This document shows positions 24,939-33,228 of a DNA stretch of 42,343 nucleotides, piece after piece. The notes beneath the pieces are model-generated. The model saw nothing but the letters and a program-made list of their open reading frames with translations, did no database searches and had not been told where the DNA came from. Both the position numbers and the translations under genes were made by a program. Every line of letters starts with the position of its first letter. The stretch's first letter is position 1. The stretch comes from Myxococcota bacterium (GTDB taxonomy: Bacteria; Myxococcota_A; UBA9160; SZUA-336), in contig DATKAO010000226.1 in NCBI GenBank assembly GCA_035498015.1, forward strand, positions 1-42,343. Reading direction: 5' to 3'.

Positions 24939-25556
24939 GTGAGTCGTGACTCGCTGCGCGCGGTGCTGTGGGACCTGGACGGCGTGCTGGTCGACAGCTA
25001 CGAGGTGTGGTTCCACCTGTTGAATCACTGCGCACGCGCGTTCGCGGCACCGGCGGTGTCGCGCGAGGCGTTCGCCGCGGGCTGGGGCCAGGGCATCGAG
25101 CGCGACGTGGAGAGCTTCTACCCCGGCCGCACGATCGCCGAGGTCGAGGCCTTCTACCACGCGAACTTCATGGCGCACGCGGCGCACCTGCGGATCGACC
25201 CCGACGCGGCGCGAGTGATCGCAGGCCTGCGCGCCGCCGGCCTGCGCCAGGCGCTGATCACCAACACGCCCGGGCCGCTCGCGCAGGAGATCCTGCGCCA
25301 CGCGCGCCTCGAGCTCGACGCGGTGGTCGGCGGCACCGACGTGGCGGCGGGCAAGCCCGCGCCCGACATGGTGCTCGAGGCCTGCCGCCGGCTGGGAGTG
25401 ACTCCCGAACGGGCGGTCGTGGTCGGTGACTCGCGCTTCGATCGCGCCGCCGCCGCCGCGGCGAAGGTCGCATTCATCGGCCTGCGCCTGGACGGCGGCG
25501 TGCGAATCGAGCGGCTCAGTGAGCTACCGGGCTTGCTCGGCGGCTCGAGGCGGTAG
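24939..25556 (+). CDS. HAD-superfamily hydrolase (phosphatase)
   Basis: A 205-residue HAD phosphatase of the phosphoglycolate-phosphatase/beta-phosphoglucomutase type. Motif I is DLDGVLVDS (12-20; D12 nucleophile and D14 acid), motif II ALITNTPG, motif III GGTDVAAGKPAP (Lys) and motif IV VVVGDSRFD. A helical cap (residues 20-95) points to a small phosphorylated substrate. It starts at GTG 24939, 3 nt after the previous stop. The stop overlaps the convergent DUF2834 gene by 41 bp. Confidence 0.88.
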   Translation: MSRDSLRAVLWDLDGVLVDSYEVWFHLLNHCARAFAAPAVSREAFAAGWGQGIERDVESFYPGRTIAEVEAFYHANFMAHAAHLRIDPDAARVIAGLRAAGLRQALITNTPGPLAQEILRHARLELDAVVGGTDVAAGKPAPDMVLEACRRLGVTPERAVVVGDSRFDRAAAAAAKVAFIGLRLDGGVRIERLSELPGLLGGSRR

Positions 25557-25848
25557 CCGCGGCGCGCAGCTCGCGAGTCACGAGATAGAGCAGCGGCCCG
25601 AACGAGCCGGCGAACACGGTCACGATCAGGAACGGCCAGGGCGAGATGCCGCGCGCGCGCGCGTCCGCGAGCATCCAGATGCAGCCGAGCGCGCACATGA
25701 TCACGAGGTCGGCCAGCACCTGGCCCTGGCCCCAGCTCTGGAAGTGCGGCTCGATGATGCCGAGGTAGCCGACCTCGCGCAGCGCGAGCGCCGTAAGCAG
25801 ACCGAACAGGCCGAGCACCACGAAGAGCGCGAGAAGCCGAAGAGACAT
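25516..25848 (-). CDS. DUF2834-like membrane protein
   Basis: A 110-residue protein with three hydrophobic helices (LRLLALFVVLGLFGLLTALAL, ADLVIMCALGCIWMLA, FLIVTVFAGSFGPLLYLV). The last two with the DARARGI loop and FGPLLYL match the DUF2834 pattern as I recall it. Function is unknown. ATG 25848 follows GGGAGG by about 8 nt. It is divergent from the XRE regulator; the 127-bp space between could carry a shared operator, but I see no clear inverted repeat. Confidence 0.6.
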   Translation of the reverse strand: MSLRLLALFVVLGLFGLLTALALREVGYLGIIEPHFQSWGQGQVLADLVIMCALGCIWMLADARARGISPWPFLIVTVFAGSFGPLLYLVTRELRAAATASSRRASPVAH

Positions 25849-25975
25849 CGGGGGTTCCTCCCAAGGTTGTGAGGCCAGGATCGGTCGTGCCCTGCGGCGC
25901 TTCAATTACCTGCGAGGTCATTGAGCCGCCTCCGCGGCCGCGCGAGAATCCAGGCCGAGAACGAGGAGAAGCACC

Positions 25976-26788
25976 GTGTCACTCTCGACCCTCCGCGCGC
26001 GCCGCGTCGAGTCCTCGCCGTTCCCAGGGCTCCTGAAGGCCGGGCGCAAGCGCCGCAGGCTGTCGCAGCTCGAGCTCGCGCTGCAGTCCGGAGTCTCGCA
26101 GCGCCACCTGAGCTTCCTCGAGTCGGGCCGCGCGAAGCCCAGCCGCGCGATGATCCTGCAGCTCAGCGAGACCCTCGAGGTGCCCCTGCGCGAACGCAAC
26201 GACTGGCTCGTGGCCGCGGGCTTCGCGCCCGTGTTCCGCGCGCGACTCCTGGACGACCCGCAGATGAACCAGGTGATGAGCGCGGTGCGGCTCATGCTCG
26301 CGAATCACGAGCCGTTCCCGGCCATCGCCATCGATCGCGCCTGGAACATCCGGCTCGCCAACCGCGCGTTCGAGCGCTTCGAGTCACTTCTGGGCGCGAA
26401 CGTCTGGGCCCGGGTGGGCGGCGCGGAGCGCAACCTGATGCGCCTCACGTTCCACCCCGGCGGCATCCGCCCGCTGATCGCGAACTGGGCGGAGATCGCG
26501 CCGCTGCTCTGGCACCGCGCGAGCCGAGAGGCCGAGGCCGTCGGCGGCCAGGACATGAAGGCCGTGCTGGCCGAGCTCGCGCCCTACCAGTCGAACGAGA
26601 CTCTCTGGGGCGACGCCGACGCGGCCCTTCTGCCCGTGCTGCCGCTCGTGCTGGAGATCGGCGGCGTACGCATGTCTCTCTTCACGATGATCGCGACCTT
26701 CGGCACGCCGCAGGACGTGACCGCCGACGAGCTGCGCATCGAGAGCTTCTTCCCCGCCGACGCGGCGACGGAGCAGCTGTTCCGCTGA
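25976..26788 (+). CDS. XRE-family transcriptional regulator with MmyB-type ligand domain
   Basis: A 270-residue regulator. Residues about 18-75 are a Cro/cI-type helix-turn-helix (GLLKAGRKRRRLSQLELALQ, then GVSQRHLSFLESGRAKPSRA). Residues 105-270 resemble the MmyB-like ligand-binding domain (AIAIDRAWNIRLANRAFERF, RLTFHPGGIRPLIANW), a PAS-like fold implicated in fatty-acid or other small-ligand sensing. GTG 25976 follows GAGGAGA by 7 nt. Its position beside the acyl-CoA cluster makes control of that cluster plausible but unproven. Confidence 0.85.
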   Translation: MSLSTLRARRVESSPFPGLLKAGRKRRRLSQLELALQSGVSQRHLSFLESGRAKPSRAMILQLSETLEVPLRERNDWLVAAGFAPVFRARLLDDPQMNQVMSAVRLMLANHEPFPAIAIDRAWNIRLANRAFERFESLLGANVWARVGGAERNLMRLTFHPGGIRPLIANWAEIAPLLWHRASREAEAVGGQDMKAVLAELAPYQSNETLWGDADAALLPVLPLVLEIGGVRMSLFTMIATFGTPQDVTADELRIESFFPADAATEQLFR

Positions 26789-27898
26789 CTACTGCAGCGG
26801 CGCCAGATCGATCTTGTACAGGTCGGCGACGTTCTGCGACAGGATCGCGCGGCGCTGCTCTTCGCTGAGCTGCGCCGCGTGCTCCTTCAGCATCTCCTGC
26901 GACCACGGCCAGGTCGAGTCACTGTGCGGGAAGTCGTTGGCCCACATGAGCCGGCGCCAGTTCATCTGATCGGCGCTCTTGAACGCGACCCAGTCGTCCT
27001 GGAACGTGGTGTAGATGTGCTCGGAGAAATACTCGGACGGCAGCTTCGAGAGCTGCTGTCCGGCCGGCAGCCAGTAGCGGTGCCGCTTGTAGGCGTGGTC
27101 CATGCGGTACATGTAGTGCGGCACCCAGCCGGCGTCGGCCTCGACGCACACCACCCGGAGCTTCGGGTGACGCTCGAACACGCCGCCCAGGATCAGCGTG
27201 CCCATGATGTCCTGGCAGCCGCGGATGATCGACAGGAAGCTGTTCATCTTCGGGCCGCGCGTGGGCGCGGTCTCGCGCACGGTCAGGATGTGGAACGAGA
27301 GCGGCAGCTCGAGCTCGACCGCCGCCTCCCAGAACTCGTCGTACACGAGTGAGTCGTAGTCCTCGACCGCCGGGTTGCCCGGCATCATGACTCCGCGCAG
27401 GCCGAGTCTCTGGATCGCGCGCAGGTCCTCGATGCCTTCCGCGGGCGAGCGCATCGCGGTCTGACCCACGCCCAGCAGCCGGTCGGGGTGAGCCGAGCAG
27501 TACTGCGCGATCCAGCGGTTGTAGGCGTCGAAGCACGCCTTCTTGTAGTCGAAGTCGGCGTGATTGCAGAGCACCATGCCGACCGTGGGGTAGATGACCT
27601 CGGCAGACACTCCGTCGCGCACCTGGTCGGCCATGCGCGCCTCGGGATCCCAGCCGCCGCGGTGCAGCTCGGCGAACTTGGTGCCCTTGATGCGGATCTC
27701 TTCCGGTGGCTTGCCGGCCGCGGCCGCGAGCCCGACCAGCACCGGCCGCGCCATGCCGTCCACGATGAACACGTCACCCATCTCGCCGACCTGCTCCATG
27801 CGCGGCGCGCGCGACTTCCAGGCGTGATCGATGAAGTCGAGGTAGGTGTTGGGCGGCTCGGTGACGTGCGAGTCCGCGGAGATGATCGGGTAGGGCAT
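26789..27898 (-). CDS. Amidohydrolase-2 family metal-dependent hydrolase
   Basis: A 369-residue TIM-barrel amidohydrolase of the ACMSD/decarboxylase-like group. Metal positions: D9-S-H11 (in SADSHVTEP, the variant of the usual HxH), H203 in SFHILT and D322 in WANDFPHSDSTWP, with H325. In this family such proteins hydrolyse or decarboxylate cyclic and aromatic intermediates. ATG 27898 follows GGAGGAG by 6 nt. It is convergent with the XRE gene (stops adjacent) and divergent from the acyl-CoA dehydrogenase at 27962, across a 63-bp promoter region. Confidence 0.85.
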   Translation of the reverse strand: MPYPIISADSHVTEPPNTYLDFIDHAWKSRAPRMEQVGEMGDVFIVDGMARPVLVGLAAAAGKPPEEIRIKGTKFAELHRGGWDPEARMADQVRDGVSAEVIYPTVGMVLCNHADFDYKKACFDAYNRWIAQYCSAHPDRLLGVGQTAMRSPAEGIEDLRAIQRLGLRGVMMPGNPAVEDYDSLVYDEFWEAAVELELPLSFHILTVRETAPTRGPKMNSFLSIIRGCQDIMGTLILGGVFERHPKLRVVCVEADAGWVPHYMYRMDHAYKRHRYWLPAGQQLSKLPSEYFSEHIYTTFQDDWVAFKSADQMNWRRLMWANDFPHSDSTWPWSQEMLKEHAAQLSEEQRRAILSQNVADLYKIDLAPLQ

Positions 27899-27961
27899 CG
27901 GCGGCTCCTCCAGACCCCATGATAAGCTGCGCGGCGTCCGGTTCACCAATCGAGGGAGCCC

Positions 27962-29167
27962 ATGGACCTCAGCTACAGCGCCGAGTACGAGAAGTTCCGC
28001 GGCGAGGTGAAGGCGTTCCTCGCCGGCTCCTGGCCGCTGCGCGGCGACGAAGCGAAGCTGCCCGGCGAGAAGCGCGCTGCGCTGTTCCGCGAGCGCGCGA
28101 TCGCGGCGGGCTTCCTCGCGCGCTCGATCCCCAAGCGCTACGGCGGCTCGGAGCAGGCCGCCGACGTGTTGAAGGCGCAGATCATCCGCGACGAGTTCGC
28201 GCGCGCGCGCGCGCCCGGCGAGATGGCCGGCATCGGCCCCAGCATGCTCGTGCCCACGCTGCTCGAGAAGGGCAGTGAGTGGCAGAAGGAGCGCTTCATC
28301 GCGCCGACCATCCGGGGCGAGATCGTCTGGTGTCAGGGCTACAGCGAGCCGGGCTCGGGCAGTGACCTGGCGTCGCTGCAGACCAAGGCCGAGCTCCGCG
28401 GCGACGAGTGGGTGATCAACGGGCAGAAGATCTGGACCTCGGGCGCGCACCGCGCCGACTACATGTTCTGCCTGTGCCGCACCGAGCCCGCGGCGCAGAA
28501 GCACGGCGGCATCTCGTATCTGCTCTTGTCGATGAAGCAGCCGGGCATCGAGGTCCGGCCGCTGCGCCAGATGACCGGCGCCGCCGACTTCAACGAGGTG
28601 TTCTTCACGGACGCGCGCACGCCCAAGGACTGGATCGTGGGCAAGCGCGGCGAGGGCTGGCTGGTCTCGCGCACCACGCTCAAGCACGAGCGCAACATGA
28701 TCGGCGACGCGGCCAACGCGCTCGCCACCTTCCAGTCACTCGTCTCGCTCGCGCAGCGCACCACGCGCGCAGGCAAGCCCGCGATCCAGGACCCCGCGAT
28801 CCGCCAGAGACTCGTGCAGCTCGAAGGCTACGTGCGCTCGCACCAGTACTCGGGCTACCGGCAGCTCACCAAGGCCGCCAAGAGTCAGGACCCCGGCCGC
28901 GTCCAGCTCATGAACAAGCTCACCTCGACGAACATCGGCAACGAGATCGCGAAGCTCGCGCTCGACCTGCTCGGCGACGACGGACTCTACGAGCCGGGCG
29001 AGCGCACCCTGGGCGCCGGTCCGCGCAGCAACGCGCAGTGGGTCGGCCAGTTCATGTGGTCGCTCGGCAGCGCGGTCGCGGGCGGCACCGCGAACATCCA
29101 GCGCAACGTGATCGGCGAACGCGGGCTCGGGCTGCCGCGCGACGCCGCGGCGTCGGCGAAGGGCTGA
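27962..29167 (+). CDS. Acyl-CoA dehydrogenase, large-type subunit
   Basis: A 401-residue ACAD. The FAD/substrate loop WCQGYSEPGSGSDLASL and GQKIWTSGAHRADYMF are typical. The C-terminal block reads AVAGGTANIQRNVIGERGLGLPR, where the glutamate of the usual YEGT motif is Gly, so catalysis must use another residue or the partner subunit. This is common in two-gene, heteromeric (alpha2-beta2) ACADs of steroid or side-chain degradation, and the next gene fits as the partner. ATG 27962 has GAGGGAG upstream. Confidence 0.88.
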   Translation: MDLSYSAEYEKFRGEVKAFLAGSWPLRGDEAKLPGEKRAALFRERAIAAGFLARSIPKRYGGSEQAADVLKAQIIRDEFARARAPGEMAGIGPSMLVPTLLEKGSEWQKERFIAPTIRGEIVWCQGYSEPGSGSDLASLQTKAELRGDEWVINGQKIWTSGAHRADYMFCLCRTEPAAQKHGGISYLLLSMKQPGIEVRPLRQMTGAADFNEVFFTDARTPKDWIVGKRGEGWLVSRTTLKHERNMIGDAANALATFQSLVSLAQRTTRAGKPAIQDPAIRQRLVQLEGYVRSHQYSGYRQLTKAAKSQDPGRVQLMNKLTSTNIGNEIAKLALDLLGDDGLYEPGERTLGAGPRSNAQWVGQFMWSLGSAVAGGTANIQRNVIGERGLGLPRDAAASAKG

Positions 29168-29170
29168 AGC

Positions 29171-30247
29171 GTGAACTTCGACCTCTCGGAAGAGCAGGAG
29201 CTCTTGCAGGAGACGGTGAGACAGTTCGCGGCCAACGAGTGTCCCCCCACGCGCGTGCGCGCGATCTTCGACGGCGACGCCGGCCACGAGCCCGAGCTGT
29301 GGAAGGGGCTGGTCGAGCTGGGTCTGGGCGCGATCGCGGTGCCCGACGAGTTCGGGGGCGCGGGGCTCGAGCTGCTCGACCAGGCACTGGTCGCCGAGGC
29401 GCTCGGTGGGGCCGCGCTGCCGGGCCCGTTCCTGGCTCACTCGCTGGCCGGGCTCGCGATACTCTGGGCCGGCAGCGACCTGCAGAAGAAGACCTGGCTG
29501 CCGCGCCTGGCCGCGGGCGAGCGGCTGGGCACGGTGGCCTTCGACGACGGCGGCGAGCGCTGGCAGCCGAGTGACTGGTCGCTCCCGGCCGGACCGACAC
29601 TCTCTGGTGTCAAGAGCGCGGTGCCGTTCGCGGAGCACGCCGACCTGTTCGTGGTCGGCACGGCGGGCGGCGGGCTCGCGCTGGTCGAGCGCGGTGCCCG
29701 CGGCGCCGTGACTCGCGACCTGCACGGCGTGGACCGCACGCGCCGGCTGGGCGAGCTCGCGCTCGAGAACACGCCGTGTGAGTCGCTGCCGAACGGGGTC
29801 GCGGCCTCGGCGCGCGTGCGCGACGCGGGCCTGGTGCTGCTGGCCGCCGACGCCTTCGGCGGCGCGCAGCACCTGCTCGAGGCGTCGGTCGAGTACGCCA
29901 AGACGCGCCAGCAGTTCGGGGTCACGATCGGGAGCTTCCAGGGCTTGAAGCACCAGCTCGCGAACCTGGCGGTCGAGATCGAGCCGGCGCGCGGCCTCTA
30001 CTGGTACGCCGCGCACGCCTTCGACCACGTGCCCGAGGAGTCGGAGCGCAGCGCCGCGCTCGCCAAAGCGCACCTGACCCAGGTCTACATGCAGACGGCG
30101 CGCGACGCGGTCGAGGCCCACGGCGGCATCGGCTTCACCTGGGAGTGCGACGTCCAGATCTACTTCAAGCGGGCGATGTTCGACCGCGCCTTCCTGGGCA
30201 CGCCCGCCGTGCACCGGGAGCGCGCGGCCGCGCTCGCCGGATGGTGA
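29171..30247 (+). CDS. Acyl-CoA dehydrogenase, small-type subunit
   Basis: A 358-residue ACAD-like protein. The N-terminal FDLSEEQELLQETVRQFAANE and middle GAIAVPDEFGGAGLELLDQ are family blocks. The C-terminal EYAKTRQQFGVTIGSFQGLKHQLAN and EAHGGIGFTWECDVQIYFKRA lack the canonical catalytic signature, consistent with a subunit of a heteromeric dehydrogenase with the preceding gene. GTG 29171, 3 bp after the upstream stop, indicates joint expression. Electron acceptor genes (ETF) are not in the window. Confidence 0.86.
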   Translation: MNFDLSEEQELLQETVRQFAANECPPTRVRAIFDGDAGHEPELWKGLVELGLGAIAVPDEFGGAGLELLDQALVAEALGGAALPGPFLAHSLAGLAILWAGSDLQKKTWLPRLAAGERLGTVAFDDGGERWQPSDWSLPAGPTLSGVKSAVPFAEHADLFVVGTAGGGLALVERGARGAVTRDLHGVDRTRRLGELALENTPCESLPNGVAASARVRDAGLVLLAADAFGGAQHLLEASVEYAKTRQQFGVTIGSFQGLKHQLANLAVEIEPARGLYWYAAHAFDHVPEESERSAALAKAHLTQVYMQTARDAVEAHGGIGFTWECDVQIYFKRAMFDRAFLGTPAVHRERAAALAGW

Positions 30248-30256
30248 GGAGAAGTC

Positions 30257-31084
30257 ATGAGTGACTCGCTGCACACGCGCTTCGACCTGAAAGACGGGAT
30301 CGCGACGATCACGCTCCACCGGCCGGAGAAGATGAACGCCTGGACCGCGCAGATGGGCGCGGAGCTGAACGCCCACCTGGTGCGCTGCGACGAGGACGAC
30401 GCGGTGCGCGCGGTGGTGGTGACCGGCGCGGGACGCGCGTTCTGCGCCGGCGCAGACCTGGAGCGCGGCGGCGAGACGTTCGCCGGCGGCGCCGAGAGCG
30501 CCGGGTCGGGCGCGCGGCCGCGCCGCGTGGTGCAGCCGTGGGAGGTGCGCAAGCCGATCATCGCCGCGATCAACGGCGCGGCGGTCGGTGTCGGCATGAC
30601 GCTGCCGCTGCAGTACGACCTGCGCGTCGCCGCGAAGGACGCGAAGCTCGGCTTCCTGTTCGTGCGCCGCGGCGTGATGACCGAGCTGTCGAGCACCTGG
30701 ATCCTGCCGCGCCTGGTCGGGATCGCGCGCGCCGCCGACCTGCTCTTGTCGGGCCGCATCGTGCTCGGCGAGGAGGCCGCGTCACTCGGGCTCGTGAACG
30801 AGGCCGTCGACACGGCACAGGTGCTGCCGCGCGCGCTCGAGATCGCGCGCAGCATCGCCGAGAACTGCGCGCCGCTCTCGGTCGCACTGACCAAGCGCAT
30901 GATCTGGGAGCATCTGGGCGGCCCGCCGCCGCTCGAGGTGGCGAAGCGCGAGGCGAAGGCGCTGTGGGCGCTGGGTCGCATGGCCGACTCGCGCGAGGGC
31001 GTCACGAGCTTTCTCGAGAAGCGCAAGCCGCGCTGGACGCTCTCGCCCACCAAGGACATGCCCGAGATCCCGTCGCTCGACTGA
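30257..31084 (+). CDS. Enoyl-CoA hydratase/isomerase (crotonase) family
   Basis: A 275-residue crotonase. The oxyanion hole is FCAGAD (62-67) and NGAAVGVGMTLPL (106-118). The hydration Glu is probably E143 in MTELSST, equivalent to Glu164 of rat crotonase. The other Glu position is not obvious, so isomerase or partial activity is possible. ATG 30257 follows GAGGAGA. It adds water to the enoyl-CoA expected from the two dehydrogenase subunits upstream, completing the first steps of a beta-oxidation-like path. Confidence 0.87.
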   Translation: MSDSLHTRFDLKDGIATITLHRPEKMNAWTAQMGAELNAHLVRCDEDDAVRAVVVTGAGRAFCAGADLERGGETFAGGAESAGSGARPRRVVQPWEVRKPIIAAINGAAVGVGMTLPLQYDLRVAAKDAKLGFLFVRRGVMTELSSTWILPRLVGIARAADLLLSGRIVLGEEAASLGLVNEAVDTAQVLPRALEIARSIAENCAPLSVALTKRMIWEHLGGPPPLEVAKREAKALWALGRMADSREGVTSFLEKRKPRWTLSPTKDMPEIPSLD

Positions 31085-31095
31085 CTCGCCTTCGT

Positions 31096-31101
31096 TACGC
31101 T
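31096..31101 (+). promoter_or_regulatory. Candidate -10 hexamer (small lipoprotein)
   Basis: TACGCT ends 8 nt before GTG 31110 and 11 nt before ATG 31113. No ribosome site is visible. Confidence 0.35.
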
Positions 31102-31109
31102 CCGGCGCC

Positions 31110-31469
31110 GTGATGCCGCCACGCGTCCGCCGTGCGCTGCTCGCGCTCGCGCTGTGCGCGCTCGGCGCGGCCTGTCAGACGCCGCAGGTGCGCGCCGACC
31201 GCGGCGCCTGGCGCGACGACTGGAACGGGCGCGTCGAGCGCGCCCAGAGTGACTGGCAGCACCCGTGCGCGACCCGGCCGTTCATTGCCTGGGCCGACGC
31301 GTTCCTGGCCGGCTGCGAGGGCGAGGAGCCCGGTCCAGAGTGTGAGGCGCGCTACTCCTGGGTGGAGGAGCGCGTGTCACAGTGCCGCGCTTGGACCGCC
31401 TGGCAGCTGCGCAATTTCAACCAGCACGAGCGCACCGAGGGAACGCCCCCGTCGATGCGCATCGAGTGA
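31110..31469 (+). CDS. Small Cys-rich lipoprotein
   Basis: A 119-residue protein (start GTG 31110, or ATG 31113). The N-terminal signal has a lipobox-like LGAAC at about residue 22. The mature part contains four more Cys (ATRPF and FLAGCEGEEPGPECEARY region, VSQCRAW) and Trp-rich stretches (WRDDWNGRVERAQSDWQ). No family is recognised. It overlaps the next gene as TGATG, so the two exported proteins are probably co-produced. Confidence 0.6.
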   Translation: MMPPRVRRALLALALCALGAACQTPQVRADRGAWRDDWNGRVERAQSDWQHPCATRPFIAWADAFLAGCEGEEPGPECEARYSWVEERVSQCRAWTAWQLRNFNQHERTEGTPPSMRIE

Positions 31470-33151
31470 TGCGCCGCGCGCTCGCGCCCTGCGCAGCGCT
31501 GCTCGCGCTCGCGCTCTGCGCCTCGGCGCGCGCGGGCGAAGGCGACGAAGCCTACGCGGGGCTGATTCCGCTCGCGGGCGACAGCCACCAGCACGCGGCC
31601 ACGCTCTACATGATCGAGCGTTCGCAGAAGGATCCTCCGGTACCGGGCTTTCCGAAATACCTGCACGAGAACTCGTCGCCCTCCGACGCCTACGACGCGC
31701 TGCGCACGGGCGGCTACGACTGGGTGAGTCTCTCGCATCACGACACGAACTACCCGGGCAAGCTCGCCAACGTGTGCATCGACGCCATGAGCGAGAAGTA
31801 CCGCTGGTGGCTCGCGCACGAGCCGCTGAAGGGCTTCCCCGACGCGACCCGCCCGGGCACCACCGTCGATCCGCCCAGCAACGAGGCGCTCGCGCTCTCG
31901 CGCGTCGCAGCGGCGAAGACCGTGAACGGCTTCCTGGCGTTCACCGGCCGCGAGTTCACCAACGAGAACTTCTTCCCCTCGGGCGTGGGGCCCCGCGAAG
32001 GCGGGCACAAGATCGTGGTGCTGCCGGGAGACACTCGCGGCCTGTGCACCGTCGACGGGCTCCTGGTCGGCGACGAATACTGCCGCGACGAGGCGCACCT
32101 GTATCTGTGGGCCCTGGGCGAGCGCTCGCGCCCGGTGCTGATCCAGGCGCACCCGGGGCTGGCGGACCAGATGGACCTGCGGCCGTTCCACCCGAAGAAC
32201 GCGCCCGGCGGGTTCACGGATCAGTTCGTCGAGGGCATCGAGGTCGGCTCGGAGGCCCAGGACCCCCAGTGGGAGCAGGCGTACCAGCGCGCGCTGCATC
32301 TGGGCTACCAGCTCTTCCCGTCGTACGGCTCCGACGATCACTACGCGACCTGGCCGGGCAGCGTGCGCTCGCCGAGGCTCGGCGCCACCGTGTGCTGGGC
32401 CGCCGCGCGCACCCGGCAGGCGGTGATCGACGCCTTGCTCGCGCGCCGCTGCTACTTCTCGGGCTCGTTCGTGCCCGAGCTGCGCTTCTCGGTGCGCCCG
32501 CACGCCGGCGGCGCGTGGCAGCCGATGGGGGCCCGCGTCGACCTCGCGGACGGACTGGCCGACGTGCGCATCCACGTGCGCAACGACCCGCGCAACCGCG
32601 CCGATGATCCGGGCCTGGGGAAGCGGCTCGACTCACTCGACCTGGTGGACGACGCCGGCGCCGTGCTCGCGACCTGCGGCGCAGGCGCCAGCCCGCCCAC
32701 GGGCGCGAAGGCGTGCGCCTGCGCGCGCTCCGCGGACGGCGCGGACACCTGCACGCTCGAGGTCGACTCACTCCGTCTCCACGACGGCGCGTTCTATCCG
32801 CGCCTGCGCATGTCGAATCCGGCCCCGGCGGGCTGCCGCTCGAAGGACACGCCGGAGCTCCTGCAGTACTGCAACACGGCGGCGCTCGGGGCGCCCGTGT
32901 TCGTCAACTGGGACCGCTTCCGTGCGCGCGGCCCGTACCGGCAGTGTGTGCTCGACCCCGACCACCTGCCGTGCGGCGCGCCCGGCTGCCTGCCGCCGGC
33001 CGTCGACCACGACCAGGACGGCTGGCCCGACGACTGCGACGTGTGCCCCTCCGTCAACGACCCGACCCAGCCCGACGCCAACCTCGACGGCTACGGCGAC
33101 CGCTGCGGGCGCGACCCGGTGCTGCCACCCGCAGCGCTCGAGCTCAAGTAG
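31469..33151 (+). CDS. Exported PHP-like metallohydrolase with thrombospondin type 3 repeats
   Basis: A 560-residue exported protein. The signal peptide is MRRALAPCAALLALALCASARA. The PHP-type metal motifs are GDSHQHAATL (D38, H40, H42), SLSHHDTNY (H90-H91-D92), IQAHPGL and YGSDDHYATW, the order seen in DUF3604/CehA-McbA-like phosphoesterases. The C-terminus (513-546) holds Ca-binding thrombospondin type 3 motifs (DHDQDGWPDDCDVC, DANLDGYGDRC), usually found on secreted or outer-membrane proteins. The substrate is unknown. I chose ATG 31469 by the TGATG overlap and the signal peptide. Confidence 0.82.
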   Translation: MRRALAPCAALLALALCASARAGEGDEAYAGLIPLAGDSHQHAATLYMIERSQKDPPVPGFPKYLHENSSPSDAYDALRTGGYDWVSLSHHDTNYPGKLANVCIDAMSEKYRWWLAHEPLKGFPDATRPGTTVDPPSNEALALSRVAAAKTVNGFLAFTGREFTNENFFPSGVGPREGGHKIVVLPGDTRGLCTVDGLLVGDEYCRDEAHLYLWALGERSRPVLIQAHPGLADQMDLRPFHPKNAPGGFTDQFVEGIEVGSEAQDPQWEQAYQRALHLGYQLFPSYGSDDHYATWPGSVRSPRLGATVCWAAARTRQAVIDALLARRCYFSGSFVPELRFSVRPHAGGAWQPMGARVDLADGLADVRIHVRNDPRNRADDPGLGKRLDSLDLVDDAGAVLATCGAGASPPTGAKACACARSADGADTCTLEVDSLRLHDGAFYPRLRMSNPAPAGCRSKDTPELLQYCNTAALGAPVFVNWDRFRARGPYRQCVLDPDHLPCGAPGCLPPAVDHDQDGWPDDCDVCPSVNDPTQPDANLDGYGDRCGRDPVLPPAALELK

Positions 33152-33228
33152 GCCCTTTCGGCAGTCTGGCAGGAAGCGAGGGGTCTTTGTCGTTGCAGCC
33201 AGACGGCGGCCGGCCGATCCTGCGCACC

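Noticed and set aside
28199-28216. Alternating GC run as a special structure
   Set aside because: It encodes a plausible RARARAP segment of the dehydrogenase and such runs are common in this composition.
27899-28687. N-terminal extension of the amidohydrolase frame beyond ATG 27898
   Set aside because: The extension is antisense to the acyl-CoA dehydrogenase and has no domain. A strong ribosome site and the SADSH motif place the start at 27898.
28736-30376. A 546-codon minus-strand frame
   Set aside because: It is antisense to the two dehydrogenase genes and has no motif. It looks like a codon-phase shadow.
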